Assembly: GCF_000213175.1 (NCBI RefSeq)
Contig: NW_009799104.1
Coordinates: forward strand, 1 to 64,000
Direction of reading: 5' to 3'
DNA: 64,000 nucleotides
From: Neurospora tetrasperma FGSC 2508
Lineage: Eukaryota; Ascomycota; Sordariomycetes; Sordariales; Sordariaceae
The notes under the pieces were generated by a model. That model was not told the DNA's origin. It ran no database searches and saw only the letters and a program-made list of their open reading frames with translations. Below, in pieces: positions 1 through 11,799 of the stretch. A program made the translations under genes and the position numbers. Each line of letters begins with the position of its first letter. The stretch's first letter is position 1.

Positions 1-121
1 TAACCCTAACCCTAACCCTAACCCTAACCCTAACCCTAACCCTAACCCTAACCCTAACCCTAACCCTAACCCTAACCCTAACCCTAACCCTAACCCTAAC
101 CCTAACCCTAACCCTAACCCT
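1..121. repeat. Telomere repeat array (CCCTAA)n
   Basis: About twenty uninterrupted copies of the CCCTAA hexamer start at base 1 and stop at base 121. Read on the other strand this is TTAGGG, the telomere repeat of most filamentous fungi. The C-rich strand runs 5' to 3' inward, as expected at a left chromosome end. The array has no degenerate units, so this is a true chromosome terminus and not an interstitial relic. Confidence 0.98.
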
Positions 122-419
122 GATTGTTTTATCCGGTCTAGTAAGAGGAGAGAGAAAATTATAGTTGAAAAATTTAAAGGAGAGAAAAATCTTAATAAAA
201 AAAACCTACAAGAGTTTAAAAAAGACATATTATTATATAAAGAAAAAAAGATTAAAAAAGAATAATAAGAATTCTCTCGTAAATTATATACATTATAGGG
301 AAGAGATAGAGGCTAAAAATATAAACCGAATCTATAGTACTACTACAAGGGAACGCTAAAGCTTTAGTACTACAACTTCTAGTCCTATAATACCTATAAG
401 GGATAATTATTTAAACAAA
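122..419. other. AT/TpA-rich subtelomeric spacer, probably RIP-mutated
   Basis: About 300 bases separate the telomere from the stop codon of the first gene. The stretch is strongly A+T rich and full of TA dinucleotides and TATA/TTTAAA runs, unlike the GC-balanced DNA that follows. This look is typical of repeat-induced point mutation in Sordariales. A 64-codon open frame at 165-359 is nearly all Lys, Asn, Ile and Tyr and is a composition artefact, not a gene. Confidence 0.6.
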
Positions 420-1645
420 TTACTCTACCCAAACGATAGCACTAAGACCATCCTCCTCGCCAGCCCTACCCTTATTACCAACCTGCAAGTTAGCAACCAA
501 GTTCCCAAGCTTGCCAGTCGCAGGGTCCCTCGATACAATAGCTACATTGGAAGACGTCTGCCCACCAAATGCAACCAAGGTGCCGTCCTTGTTGATGTCA
601 AAGGTGCGAGGATAGTAAGAGTACGAGTTGGCGGCTTCCTTCCAGGCGATAGCACCGGTCTGAGAATCAATAGTGTAGATGGCGACTGAGTCCTGGTTGG
701 AACCAAAGGTCTGATCCGCGCGGTTGGAAGCGTACAGAAAATTGCCAGCAACACGAATCTCGGCAGCCTTGGTAGTCGGACCACCCTTCTTGCCAGGAGC
801 ATAGGTGGAAAGGGTCTGCGCTCTGCTGAGGGCGAGGCAACCGTTGGAGTCAGTGGGGTACACCACATTCCAAGAGGAAACCGAATTGCCGAGCTCGTTG
901 AGGGTGTACAGGCGAAGGACGCCGTCAGCGGATTTCCACCACTGTGCGTGACGCGGGCCGTCGCCAGGCGAGGCCTGACCAGCTGGGCATGCGGTCAAGC
1001 GGCCGGTGCTTGCGTCGATCTTGAAGATGCGGATCAGGTCGGCACCGAGGTCGGGAACGAGCATGAACTTTCCGGTGGGGTCAAGCTGAGTCTCATGGGG
1101 ATGGGGAACATCCTGACGTGAATTCGGCCCACGTTGCGACATGGTGAACTTCTCAAGCTGAACCTGGCCTTGTCCGAGGGGAAGTTTGTACGTGGTGATG
1201 GTTGATGGGGAGCTACGGTGGGGTCAGACAACAACAAGTCTTGTCGAGGATCGAGGGGTACTTACTACTGCGCCGTGGCAATGAAGCCCTTTCCATCGGA
1301 CCCTCCGTACACCTTGCCGTGGACCGTGTTCCCACTGGTCCGGGTTTGGCCAGACTGAGTAAGGCGTCCATCGCTTCCCACATTGTACTGGGTAATGACA
1401 CCACTTCCAGTCCAAGACTCGTCGAAGCAGTAGGCAGTCTTGGTGTCATTGTAATATTCCAGCCACGCAGGAGTTGTGCCACAGCCACTAGCCTGCGAGG
1501 TAATGGAAAGTTTGCCGGTGGTGCCACTGGTGGTCAAGGAGAGGGTGTAGACAGGTCCGCTGAAATGGGAAACCAGCAAAGTGGCGCCCAGGGCAGACGG
1601 AGCCAGGGCGAGGCCGACCAGCAAGTTGGACAACAGATGAACCAT
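420..1645 (-). CDS. Secreted lactonase-type seven-bladed beta-propeller protein (6-phosphogluconolactonase / carboxymuconate cyclase family)
   Basis: Two exons, 1645-1266 and 1212-420, flank a 53-nt GTAAGT...TAG intron at 1265-1213. The join restores one frame of 390 aa. Residues 1-21 form a signal peptide ending in SALGA, so the protein is probably secreted. The rest shows the repeating blades of the Lactonase family (PF10282): HPHETQLDPTGKF, LVPDLGADLIRIF, GPRHAQWW, FLYASNRADQ, YPRTFDINKDG and a C-terminal segment ending IVWVE. Characterised relatives include the cytoplasmic carboxy-cis,cis-muconate cyclase of Neurospora and bacterial 6-phosphogluconolactonase. The signal peptide argues against both of those roles, so the substrate is unknown. 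This is the first gene from the telomere and is transcribed toward it, with its stop codon 299 bases from the last repeat. Confidence 0.88.
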
Positions 1646-2767
1646 GTTGATAGCGACGAGGGAGAGAGAGTTGAGGAGTGCTGGCTTGGATGTGATGCTA
1701 ACGACTTTGGCGATGCCCTTTTGTACCTGTTCGTTGTGGGCCCAGAACCCGGCGGGAAGGGCCGTCCATCACGGTTTGACAAGCTGATTTTAGCCGGAAA
1801 ACACGATCTTGGTGCTGTAGATCATCCGAGTTGTATACAATGCCAGGCTGGGGTCGGAGACGAATGCGGCTGGCGATTGGAACGTTTCGTAGTATATGAT
1901 GGCTAGGCAGCACGGGGTAAACTCGATGGTCAAACGCAGGCGAGACGGGGTAACATGGGTGCGGTGTAGCCGGAGGTGGACAACGACGTCCAAATGGAGG
2001 AAACCGCACCGATTCGGGGATATCGGCAGCACAGGCGGGAGGTTACCCCACAAGACGTGATCCTGCCGAGAACTCGTCAATATCCGGGAGAAAGGCACGA
2101 GGGAGATTCGAAGCGCCGTAAATGGGACGTACTTTGATCGAAACTGGCCAATGCCATTGTAGAACAACTGCGTTGGGGACGAGATATTGCAAGAGTCGAG
2201 CGAGGTCGCGAGGATCGAATTGGACAGCAAACTGCTTGTGTTCGGTCGGATGTGACGAGGTTGAGACACTCCCATGTCGCTATGGGATCTAGGGGCCGTC
2301 AAGGTAAGCCTGAAGGGGTCCAAAGTCAAGGTTCATCAGATTGGATCGCTTGACAGATGAGACTGGTCATTCCAAAGTTGTTTCGTCGCGAAATGTTTCA
2401 GTTGTAAAGTTGATCATCGGGCTCCCTGCAGGGTTCCAGCCTGTCCCCATCCCATGCAGCCCACGGCGGTCGCTGTCCGTTGGGTCTTATCTTATCGCAT
2501 GCCTACCTCTACCCAGCACAACGGCCATGACGTCATTGCTTCAGCTACCATTTGTGTCCCTCGTCTTGTCTTCTTGTGCTTCCCGGCCATAACTCTCAGC
2601 TCGCAACGATTCTGCAAACCGCATCTCTTGTTTTCTCACCAACCAATATTTCCAGTTAATCTGTCCGAATCCAGACTCTCTATCTAGGAATGAGTGAAAA
2701 CTAAGCGACCGCCTTCTCCATCCACCAAGCGAATTCAGCCGCGGTCAACCGCATCCGCGCGCCCACC
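1646..2767. other. Divergent intergenic region between the lactonase and the small hydrophilic protein
   Basis: This holds the 5' leaders of two divergent genes. Open frames here (for example 1790-2329 on the minus strand) lack family features and biased codon use, so I do not call them. A four-codon upstream ORF (ATG at 2690, stop at 2702-2704) sits 63 bases before the start of the next gene. A TACCTCTACC motif lies at 2504-2513. Confidence 0.6.
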
Positions 2768-3157
2768 ATGTCCGACATCGTTGAAAACATCAAGGAAGCC
2801 CTCGGCCCCAAAGAGCGCGAACAGGCCACGGTACCAGACTACGACCCTCACACGCGCGGTCCTTACCCCGATAACCAACCCTCCACCGTTGTCAACCCAG
2901 CGACCGAGAACAAGCAGTCACATGTCTCTCCTCCATCAGGCGACGTCCCCGACGCAAAAGCGGCGACATCAACGCAGGAGTCGCAAAAGATCGCATCCGG
3001 GGTGGGTTTCAATGCCCCCAAGGGAACTTATGGTCCTCATGGCTCACGCATTGCTAACTTCTTGGATCCTCGGGTTGATTCAGACCGGGATGGACGACCG
3101 AAGCACGGTCTGAGTGATGTTGGGCCTGTTGCTGCGAGACCAGCAAAGAGAGATTGA
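2768..3157 (+). CDS. Small hydrophilic, probably disordered protein with a C-terminal DPRVDSDRDG motif
   Basis: A single exon of 129 aa with a good start context (CACCATGTCC). The protein is rich in Pro, Asp, Lys and Thr and has no hydrophobic segment, so it is probably soluble and largely unfolded. Near the C terminus it carries ANFLDPRVDSDRDG. I recognise this pattern from a family of short fungal proteins that are often conidial or stress induced and LEA-like, usually written as KLDPRVDSD.DG. No enzymatic residues are visible and the function is unknown. A short upstream ORF (2690-2704) could dampen its translation. Confidence 0.75.
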   Translation: MSDIVENIKEALGPKEREQATVPDYDPHTRGPYPDNQPSTVVNPATENKQSHVSPPSGDVPDAKAATSTQESQKIASGVGFNAPKGTYGPHGSRIANFLDPRVDSDRDGRPKHGLSDVGPVAARPAKRD

Positions 3158-3826
3158 ACCTCGAAGCGATGCGACAAGGGACAACAGAGGGAAAAAATAT
3201 CGAGTTTGGGCCACGGCTGGGGGAACGAAGAGTACGAAACGAAGCGATTCTGTCCATCAAGAGAGAGCAAAATGTCTGCGTCTCGGAAGATTGGAGATTG
3301 TGACGAGAGGTGAGGAATATCGAACTACCGGACATCTGCTGAGAAGTGAGAACCAGGGAGGCGGGTCGTTGGCACAGATATTGTGATCATCTCAGGAGTT
3401 CTAGAGACATCCTCAGCCGTAGACCTCGCAGGCAGTTATGCATCATCCATCGCCTGGCATCTGTACAGGCAATGCACTGCAACCTCAACGTCTGTAACGA
3501 GGAGTCTCCATCACAACCTATGATCTAGAAGTATGATCTTGAACAGTGTTTCCCCATGGACCTACACTTGCGATGTTATCTGCTACTTCCACGTCTTTGT
3601 ATCTTCGCTATCAAACATTACTTGTATACATATTATGCCGACATGGCAGAATTGTTCGTTGAAGATCACCCTAGACCAAACAATCCGTCTTTCCTGGGAC
3701 CAAGCCGTCCAAGGCTCATGGCTCGTTACTCCACCAGATCCAGTCTACTCCCAAACGCCTGGCCGTTTTCCACATTACTAAGATACGGTTGTATTTCCCT
3801 TTTCTTTTCTCCCTCACGTTGCTGCC
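3158..3826. other. Convergent 3' intergenic region
   Basis: The tails of two convergent genes meet here. The open frames at 3533-3912 read through UTR-like sequence without recognisable domains. I see no RNA gene or repeat. Confidence 0.5.
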
Positions 3827-5094
3827 TCAGAGAGGCTTATCCAGAATCTGATCTCCCACCAAGGTCTTGTTCCTGTAATCCGCCACTGCACTCGTCGCAT
3901 CGCCTCCCTTGAACGCCGACTGTATCAAGAGCGGCAGCATCGCATTCATAATGTTGTCATTAAATTCCCTCTTCGCCAGTTCCTTACCGCCCCAATGATG
4001 CCTGACCAGCTGTCCCGTGCAACCCAAATTCTTCTTCTCGGGGATCCCGTTTGCCTCATTGCATGGCAGCGCTCTTATCATGCTCTTGCCCGGTTCCTCC
4101 GCAATGGTCAACCCGTCCAAGAAGTCGTACCTCACGTGGGAGCTGAAACCCGACTGTTCGTGGAAATAGACGCCCTTCCACTCGGCACAGCCCTTGTATC
4201 TCGTCTCACTGGGACATTCGGCCCAGTCCTTGAACATCCTCTGCGTGTTTTCCGAGGCTTGCGCAATGATGAAGCCCGTGTTGACGTTCAGGTTCCCCCT
4301 CTGGTCGCGGTTGACCTCGGCATTCGGATCCTCCGCCATAGCCACCATGACCTTGTCGTCGATCTTCCAGTAGTTGAGCATCCACTCCAGCGGCAGCTCG
4401 GGGCTGGGAAAGACGGCGTCGTAGTCCATCATCACCACTATGTCATATTTCTTCAGCAGCTCCTGCGTGAAGATCACCTTGGTCCAGTGCGGGGCTCGGT
4501 CCTGGTATGTAGGCGCCTGCACAAACTTGTAGGTATAGCCGTGAATCAAGGCGTAGAGGTAGTGAGAGAGAAACCCGGCAGAAGCTGGGCTGAGGGCGTC
4601 CCAGGTCGGCAAGGACGAGGAAAAGACGCCGCCAGCACCGGTGTGGGGGCGCGTGTCGACATCGAGAATGCAGATACGCTTGCCGAGGGATTTGTGGTGG
4701 ATCAGCTCTGAAGCTGGAGGCAGGCGTTTGACGGTGCCATCGCGCGTGGTAAATGTGGGGGTGGTGATGGGAACCACAAGGGGCGCGTAGAGTGCCTGGA
4801 TGATGGACGAGAGGTTGTCGAGTGGGCCACTGGTTTGGTTGGCAGCGCAGGAGGAGGGGTTGGTGGTGATGACTACCTTCGGCATGACCACCGTTGGCCT
4901 GGCAGAGGAACGAACAACGGATTATTAGCGACGGTCAGGTGGTGGGGCTATGATCGACGACGGGATACTCACAAGGTCGAGCGAAAGGACTCATGATTGA
5001 AGAGGCCGGTGAGGAGGAGAAGTGTAACGAAAACAACAGGGAGAATGATGAGGAGGCGCCGGGCTGGCTGAGAGAAGGTAGGTAGGACCGACAT
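3827..5094 (-). CDS. Type II membrane glycosyltransferase, GT34-like (GMA12/MNN10-type galactosyl/mannosyltransferase)
   Basis: Exon 5094-4973 encodes a short cytosolic tail and a membrane anchor (residues about 14-31, LLIILPVVFVTLLLLTG). A 74-nt GTGAGT...CAG intron (4972-4899) leads to exon 4898-3827, giving 397 aa. The lumenal domain begins a Rossmann-like block with RICILDVDTRP. It then has KYDIVVMMDYDAVFPSPELPLEWML, in which DYD is the likely metal-binding DxD motif, followed by NVNTGFIIAQASENTQRMFKDW and HEQSGFSSHVRYDF. That order (DxD, then NTG, then EQ) matches GT34 alpha-mannosyl/galactosyltransferases, which extend N- or O-glycans in the Golgi. The match is by motif order only, so the linkage and sugar are not predicted. 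It is convergent with the upstream gene. Confidence 0.78.
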
Positions 5095-8000
5095 GCGAGC
5101 GATGGTTCCCGCTGAGGCGCGATGGGTGGTCCCTAACAGCTGAATCCAACAACAAAAAGAAGAGCAGGCGAAGGCTTAACCAAGAACCGCAATGGCATGG
5201 AGAGCAAAAGAGCGGCTGTCGCAAGGACAAACGAAGTCCAGCGGGACAAGAGCCGGACCAGCAGTCGCGTTGGGAGAAGAGAAAGGGGAATGGAAAGGGA
5301 GGAAAAAGCTGTTTGAGTGGCGCAGGGAGGAAGCAGGTACCTCTAGGCAGGTATCGTGAAGTGACCGCTGAGAGGAGTCGGAAACCCTGGCTGGATACCC
5401 TGAGAGACCCTGGATGGGGACCAACAAAGTTCCTTCGGTTGGGTTGCGACTATGCTGCTTTCAGCTTGGCCGCGCCGTGCTACCCGCGTTTGCTTTCTGT
5501 TCCAGCATTTAGCGTGTGTTGGTAGCACGGAAGAGAAAACCCATCGCAAGTTTGGTGGCACCAACCTCGGGTACAGTCTGAACAGCTGCACTGGTGTTGG
5601 TGGTGTTGGTGGTGTTGGTGTTACTGGTTTGGGATAATCAAGGTGAAACAAAGGGAACTTGAAGGGGGAGTTGATGGTTCATTTGGCTGGATATCCCCGC
5701 CTTATATGATCATTTACAGCTGAGACCTACGATGACGACAGTCAAATGGCCATTGCCATGGTTTCTCGCATACACGCACCATAGCCATGAGCACATTGAC
5801 CAAGCGACCTCAACGCCATGCCAAGTATCACGACCTGGGCACCAAGGTAATTCTGCAAACCGTGCGTTGCTTGAAGCTGTAATGCGGAACGAACGCACTG
5901 CTGTTGTAGAGGGTCTTGGCGTGCGTTCCTCTGCGTGCAGCGCTGCAACGGCCCCAAAACTGAGACCGAAACCACCGATGGTAAATGATGAGACTGGCTC
6001 GATGCGGGTGTTTGCATTGGCCTATTACTTTGTGTATCCGGCCCCTTTCAAGCATTAGTCATTTTGCCTATCGATGCACTTGTTAAACTGTTGAATCCTG
6101 TCACAGTCTCAATCTCAAACGGACTCTGTATACCGCCAAAAGGGGCCGCTTTGGATTTTCAATCGCGATGGAGACAGGGGAGTCGGTCTAGCCTGTTAGA
6201 GCATAGGAACGGTGGGGAATTCCAGCAATCTCATCTGATTCTCACAAGGATCCATACCTCGAGGTAACCTAGGGTTCTCAGCTTGGCATCGCACGGCCTC
6301 TTAGGCGGGCCTCTACCTAGACGGCATCAGGCAGCGGCCGTCAGCGATCCCGTTGCCCCTTTGTTCGTTCCCATTGTGGAATACCTCACCTCTATCACGA
6401 ATCGCGCTGAGGAGGGAGACGAACAAACGCATGATGCAAGGAATTGGATGACACGTTGAGAATGAACCGTGAGAATGGTCAAGAATTGAAGATTGATGCA
6501 AAATTGAGCCCTACACTACCCGATCCCTGCGTCAATCCATTCCATCGACCAGGCAAGCGGGCGGCCACCAGGGGTCCCGCTTTTCCTTATCCATACCCTA
6601 ACTCCCCTCCTTATCAGCACGTCCGGGTCCACCGGCTGCCTTCCTCGGATCCTCCCGAACCCAAGGAACAAGCTGTCGGTCAGTCGGTCCAATCTTCTTC
6701 GTCTCAATTCCCTTTCCGCGCATCGGATTGAAGCAATTGCACCCATGACTTTTCGGTAACCACCATATTCCGAGCTGCTCGGGTACATGTTGGCATGGCG
6801 CTGCCACTAGTCAGCGAGACAGCGACCACATTTGAGGCCGACTGACGAGCCCTGCCTAGGGCCCTTTTTCGCAGAGGTATGTGCCGGGTGCCCGACCGTT
6901 TGGACACCAAGAGCCAAGAATGACAGCTCCCATGATCGTCGTTTCTGCGTTTCCCACTCCCCCGACAATAACCACTTTGCTTGTTCAATTCTTTCGCCAC
7001 GCCATACACTGGCTATATGGGGCCTCAACTATCTCTGACAACTGTTGAACCTCCAGGTACATCATAGCTTATTATCGACGACCCCCGTTTGCCGCGTCTC
7101 CCGAATATCACCGTTCACAGAGGGCGCAACTCGTCGCCGCGGCCAACGCCTACACAGTGCGCTCGCCAACAAAGAGACATGCACGAGTCACAGACCGCGG
7201 GGTCTCTGTGCCAACTCCAGTGCGCTTTGATGCCGTTGAAATGCAGCCTATCGTCCTAATAATTGCCTTTTCCGAGCTGCCCTACGAGCCTTCCGTTGCA
7301 TAGCTGGCCCGGATAATAAATCACATAACCGTCTTAAACCATTGGTTGGTTCGGATTATTGTCGTCCAGTCATCTTCAACCTTCAGCCAAGCGTCGAACT
7401 GGGGTCAAGGAGGGAGATTACGCGGCGAAGGTAGAACCCCCAGGGACAAACAGATTGGACAATGGACGAGTTCTACACGTGGCTGGGTGCGTCTTTGGTG
7501 TCAGGTACGTTTCCACATTTAGTGTATGATGGACGAAGCGATGCCTACGTCCAGGAGACTGGGAAACGGTGACTTTAGCGCCTACCAGCACGTTACTTAC
7601 GGAACCCACGGAGCCACGTTACCTACCAGTGAGCCGAGGTGCCAGGCTGCAGAGGGCAGCCAAAACGCAGGAGAAGCAAAGCAGAAAAGAACCCTTCAAC
7701 CCCCTGGTTGATTGTCCTTGCCAAGGCTTCCAGTGCCTCAAGTTGCTTTCTAGGCCCGAGTCCAAAGTCCCAGCCCATAGACAAGACATGGATGCCACCG
7801 CCCTTGTCATTTCTGTCACTCCTGTCAGCCCCCCTGTCGATGTGACATCTCCGCCTTGTTTCCTTTTCATTCACATCCCGTCTTGCCCGTCCGGTCGCCT
7901 CGCCCATTTCCATGGTCCATTGATGTGTGACCATGCCGCGGATTGGGCAAGTATGGTGTCGGAGGTGCCGCCATCTGTGCGACAACAGGCTCATGTCAGC

Positions 8001-8196
8001 AATATAATGTGACTACACGGAAGGTAGGAAGTCAGTAAGAAATTAGGCCAGCACCGATGGAGTCGATCCATGCCATCAGACTCAGAAGCTGTATGGAAAA
8101 ACCCATGGCTACAATGTGTACTACACCTTCCTCTTCCGTGTCACCGCCGTTATTACTGTCTTCAACTCTGCCATTGTCATCATCGTCATCCAAACA
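5095..8196. other. Three-kilobase intergenic region, no supported gene
   Basis: Two divergent promoters face this stretch. Open frames of up to 147 codons on both strands show no domains, signal peptide or coherent splice pattern. A GGTGTT-type tandem repeat (GGTGTTGGTGGTGTTGGT-like) occupies about 5593-5623. TACCTCTA motifs lie at 5338-5345 and 6310-6318. I see no tRNA, transposon ends or telomere-like array. Confidence 0.5.
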
Positions 8197-10736
8197 ATGG
8201 CAGCCATGTACTCGTCGTCTACCATAGCCACGTCCGAACGGAGCCGTCGCTCAAGACTCGATTCCACAGTTGTTGACTTCTCTCCGGGCCTGGATACCGA
8301 GTCTGATCCCCTATTACGATCTACCTATCCATTTGCCCGCGACCATGATTGTCCTTCACATGAACCGTACCGCTCCATCGCCACCGCCAACTCCTGCTCA
8401 TCCTCCCATGTCTCCATCAGCCAGCAGTCCCAATCCCAGCCCTCCCTCCTCCAGCTCAGGCACAGAATCAACCGCAAAACAGATCTCCTCCTTCTCCCGC
8501 TCCTCTCCACCCTCTACCTCTTCAATGGCCTCGACCGCGGCAACGTGGGGAACGCTCAGACGCAGGGGTTCACAGCGGATATCGGGTGCGAGCCGCGCGA
8601 TTTGAACCTGGCTATCTCAGCATTTTGGGTCATGTTTGTTGCTTGCCAGCCAGTATCCGCTGCTTTTGGGAGGAGATGGGGAGGGAGAGTGTGGATTGTT
8701 GGCATCATGGTAGGTTTTTTGATTGTGATACAATCTGTCTGGCTCTTAGGATCGCGACGATGATGGATCGATGGAGTGAGATTTTGGGTAGAAACCAGAG
8801 TTGCGGATGGCTCACTGGCTCAACCTCTCTTAATTGGATCCTCAAACTGAATCCAGGAACACTTGACTAACACGCACTTTGTCTTTTTTGTCCAACTGTA
8901 GCTCAGCTGGGGAGCATTGACACTGTCTCAGGCCTTTATCAAAGGAAGAGGTGAGTTGATATTCATACTGTAGCCCTGCATGGCAGTTTTATCGAACTGC
9001 TCGAACTCCATCAAGTTACAAGTCTCTGGCTCTCCTTCCCAATCTCCAAACCAGTTACTACTCTTTACATACCTCCACCCATTCACACAGTTCCCAAGGC
9101 TAACGTACTCACGAACCATACATAATAGGCTCTCTCCTAGCCACCCGCCTTCTCATCGGCGCCTTCGAAGCCGGATTTTATCCCACGGCCCTCGCCTACT
9201 TGACAGTGTTCTATCCCCCTTATGACCTTGCTGTGCGCATTGCGCTGTTCTATGGACAATACGCGGTGGCAGGGGCGTTTTCTGGGGCCATAGGTATGTA
9301 CAACGTCCCTTCCGTGTCTCCGTGAACCTTTCGACATGTCATCAGTGCCGCCGAAGGTGCAGTAATGATGGTGAAACCATGACTCAGCCCACCCTGTCGC
9401 GGCCAGCAGACGTTAACGTTGACGTGGACTGGTGTGGATGTGCATCCACGGCTCCATTCACATCCCCGGCCATGGCCCATGTCCATCAACCCAACAATCA
9501 TCTATGCACGCACCACAGTCACAGTATAAGTTGCTCTCACCCTGGGGATTCGCTCGCTAACCGCGAGTGGACTAGCCTATGCTATATTTCGGATAGAGCA
9601 CCCGACGTTGAAGAGCTGGCAGCTCCTGTTCCTCATTGAAGGTGGTGCGACGTGTCTTGTCGCACTGTTTGCATGGGTATGGTTGCCCGAGGGGCCGGAG
9701 AGTGCTTGGTTTTTGACATCGGAGGAAAGAGCGTTATTCAGGAGATGTCGAGTCGTAGATGGAGTTAAAGCTAGTAGTGAATGGGCAGAAGAGGGCGATG
9801 ATGAAGAGGCCGGACATGGATATAGAGTGAACGGGAGATGCCATAATGACGATGAGACTGAGAGTCAGCGGATGGTAACAGGAGGTGTTGAAGAAGAAGC
9901 ATCCGGGCGTTTTGTAACCTGGCGAGAAATTGTCGAAACTGTCCGTGACTGGAAGCTCTGGCTCCTTCTTCTTTGCAACATTTGCGCCAGTATCCCCAGC
10001 ACCGCATTCTCGGTCTTCCTACCTTTGGTGGTAGAGGGGATGGGATACTCGGCCCTGCAAGCCAACCTGGTTCGTTGCATGATTTCTCATCTCTGCATCA
10101 GATTCCCGCACTCATAGTACATGTCCGCTAATACTCTCCGGAAAACAGATGTCAGTACCCCCCTTCGTCTCTGGCGCATTGGGCGTCTACCTCTTTGCCC
10201 TTTCCTCCGACCGCCGTCAAGAGCGGGGATATCACATCATGGCTGGACTTGCCATTTCCGCAGTCGGGTTAGCAGGCATTGTTTTCACCACTTCCTCGTC
10301 CGGCAAGTACATGGCCCTGTGCATTCTTCTCTTCGGCTCCTACGTACCCCCGCCCCTAACCGCTGCTTGGCTATCCAATAACACGCGTTCCCCCAACAAG
10401 AGAGCGCTTGTGCTGGGTGTCAACGGATGGGGTAATCTGGCGGGGGTTATTGGGAGCTGGGTGTTTAGGATCGGCAGTGACCATGGCGGTGGCCATGGTC
10501 AAGAGGAAAGGGGACATGAATATAGGGAGCCGTTATTGATCACATTTGGGTTTGTTGGGATAGCAATCATGGGGTATTGGGCGTATACGGAGGTGCTGAG
10601 ATGGGAGAACAGGAGAATGGATGAGGCTGAAGTTGGAAAGATGGTGGAGGAGAGCAGCATGAAATGGGACAGCGAGAATCGATGTAGGACAATGGATGGG
10701 GAGGGGAAGCCAAGTTCTAGGGGTCATAACTTGTAG
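8197..10736 (+). CDS. MFS transporter, anion:cation symporter family (allantoate/tartrate permease-like)
   Basis: Five exons, 8197-8709, 8902-8950, 9129-9293, 9576-10069 and 10149-10736, join in frame to 602 aa. The introns are 192, 178, 282 and 79 nt, all GT-AG. A Ser-rich cytosolic tail of about 90 residues comes first. Helix 1 then ends in NGLDRGNVGNAQ, the ACS equivalent of the LDR.NIGNA signature. RLLIGAFEAGFYPTALAYL matches helix 4, YGQYAVAGAFSGAIGAY helix 5, and WQLLFLIEGGATCLVALFAWVWLPEGP helix 6. A long acidic loop separates the halves, and ANLMSVPPFVSGALGVYLFALSSDRR opens the second half. Relatives carry organic anions such as allantoate, nicotinate and tartrate across the plasma membrane, but the substrate here is not predictable. 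An upstream in-frame ATG-less extension is unlikely to be coding. The exon 3-4 junction is the least certain. Confidence 0.85.
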
Positions 10737-11759
10737 GCCAAGGGTCGTGTAAGAAAAACGGTGATAGGTGGTGGATGTAGGGATAGCTCCGTATGTCGGG
10801 TACCTCGTCCTCTTGATTGAGAAAAAGATTGGGTATCAACGATCGCAGTCATTAGTGTAATGCAAGGACCAGCAGTGTGGCTTCGTTGTGGGTATGTAGC
10901 TGCGTTGGTCCTTGGTGGATTTCTCCGTCGTAGATCTGCCTGACCGAGTTCTCGAATGGTGAAATTCTAGACTGGACTGGATGTGAATCAATGTCGTGTG
11001 AATTGGTTCCAATGCTACGCGGCCAGCCTCCCCCCACTCTCGCACATTCATGTGGCGTCCCAGCGTTGCCTGTTTTGGCTCACATTGATCACACATGGAG
11101 ACTTGGTAGACACTGGAGACACACCGCCCGTCCCAGGGCCCATTGTTTTCAGGATCGGTGGTGAAAAAGGCGGAGGAGGATTGCCATGCCGGGCACTCCA
11201 TGGCAACCATGCCATTCCATGACACAGGTCCCGACGGGTTAGCACTGTCTTGGTTGTACCTCTCGAGGTGCTTAGAGGTGAGTGGAAGGTATCCTCTTTG
11301 ACCACGGGGTACCCATGTTGCGTTCCACGGCCGTGGTGTACTGTTTCTTCAGCAGCTCTGGATGCCACTCAACGCTTGCTGGATACCTTACGGGAGCTAT
11401 GCTGATGCTCGCTGTGACGAGGCAGAGCCATGAAGTGGAAATCCAATCATCCGATCCCACGGGTACACTCGCACTGCGCTGTACCTTCCATGTCGACCTT
11501 GTCATTGTCTTGTCACTGGATACTCAGTGGCAGGACTGCTTGTCAGCATCGATGGACGCCGCCGTTCGGTTTGTCAGATTGGAAGCTTCACCTTGAATTT
11601 TGCACAGGCCGGTCTAACCCCTCTGGGCCTAGCATCCTTCGCCGGTCTCGCGGCTGCGCTTGTCATGGTAGGTACCTAGGTCATGGTGGGCGGCCAGAAG
11701 CAGCGAGTGGCTCCCGGTCCCATCCACCCCCCCAGTCGAACAAAGCGTTTCCCCTCCTT

Positions 11760-11799
<40 letters not shown>

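Noticed and set aside
165-359. 64-codon open frame beside the telomere
   Set aside because: It lies in TpA-rich DNA, its product is almost all Lys/Asn/Ile/Tyr, and it has no domain or start context.
1790-2329. 179-codon minus-strand frame upstream of the lactonase
   Set aside because: It has a low-complexity mix with no domain or signal and lies in the leader/promoter of the divergent gene.
3995-4711. 238-codon plus-strand frame
   Set aside because: It is antisense to the glycosyltransferase exon, whose own frame carries the conserved motifs.
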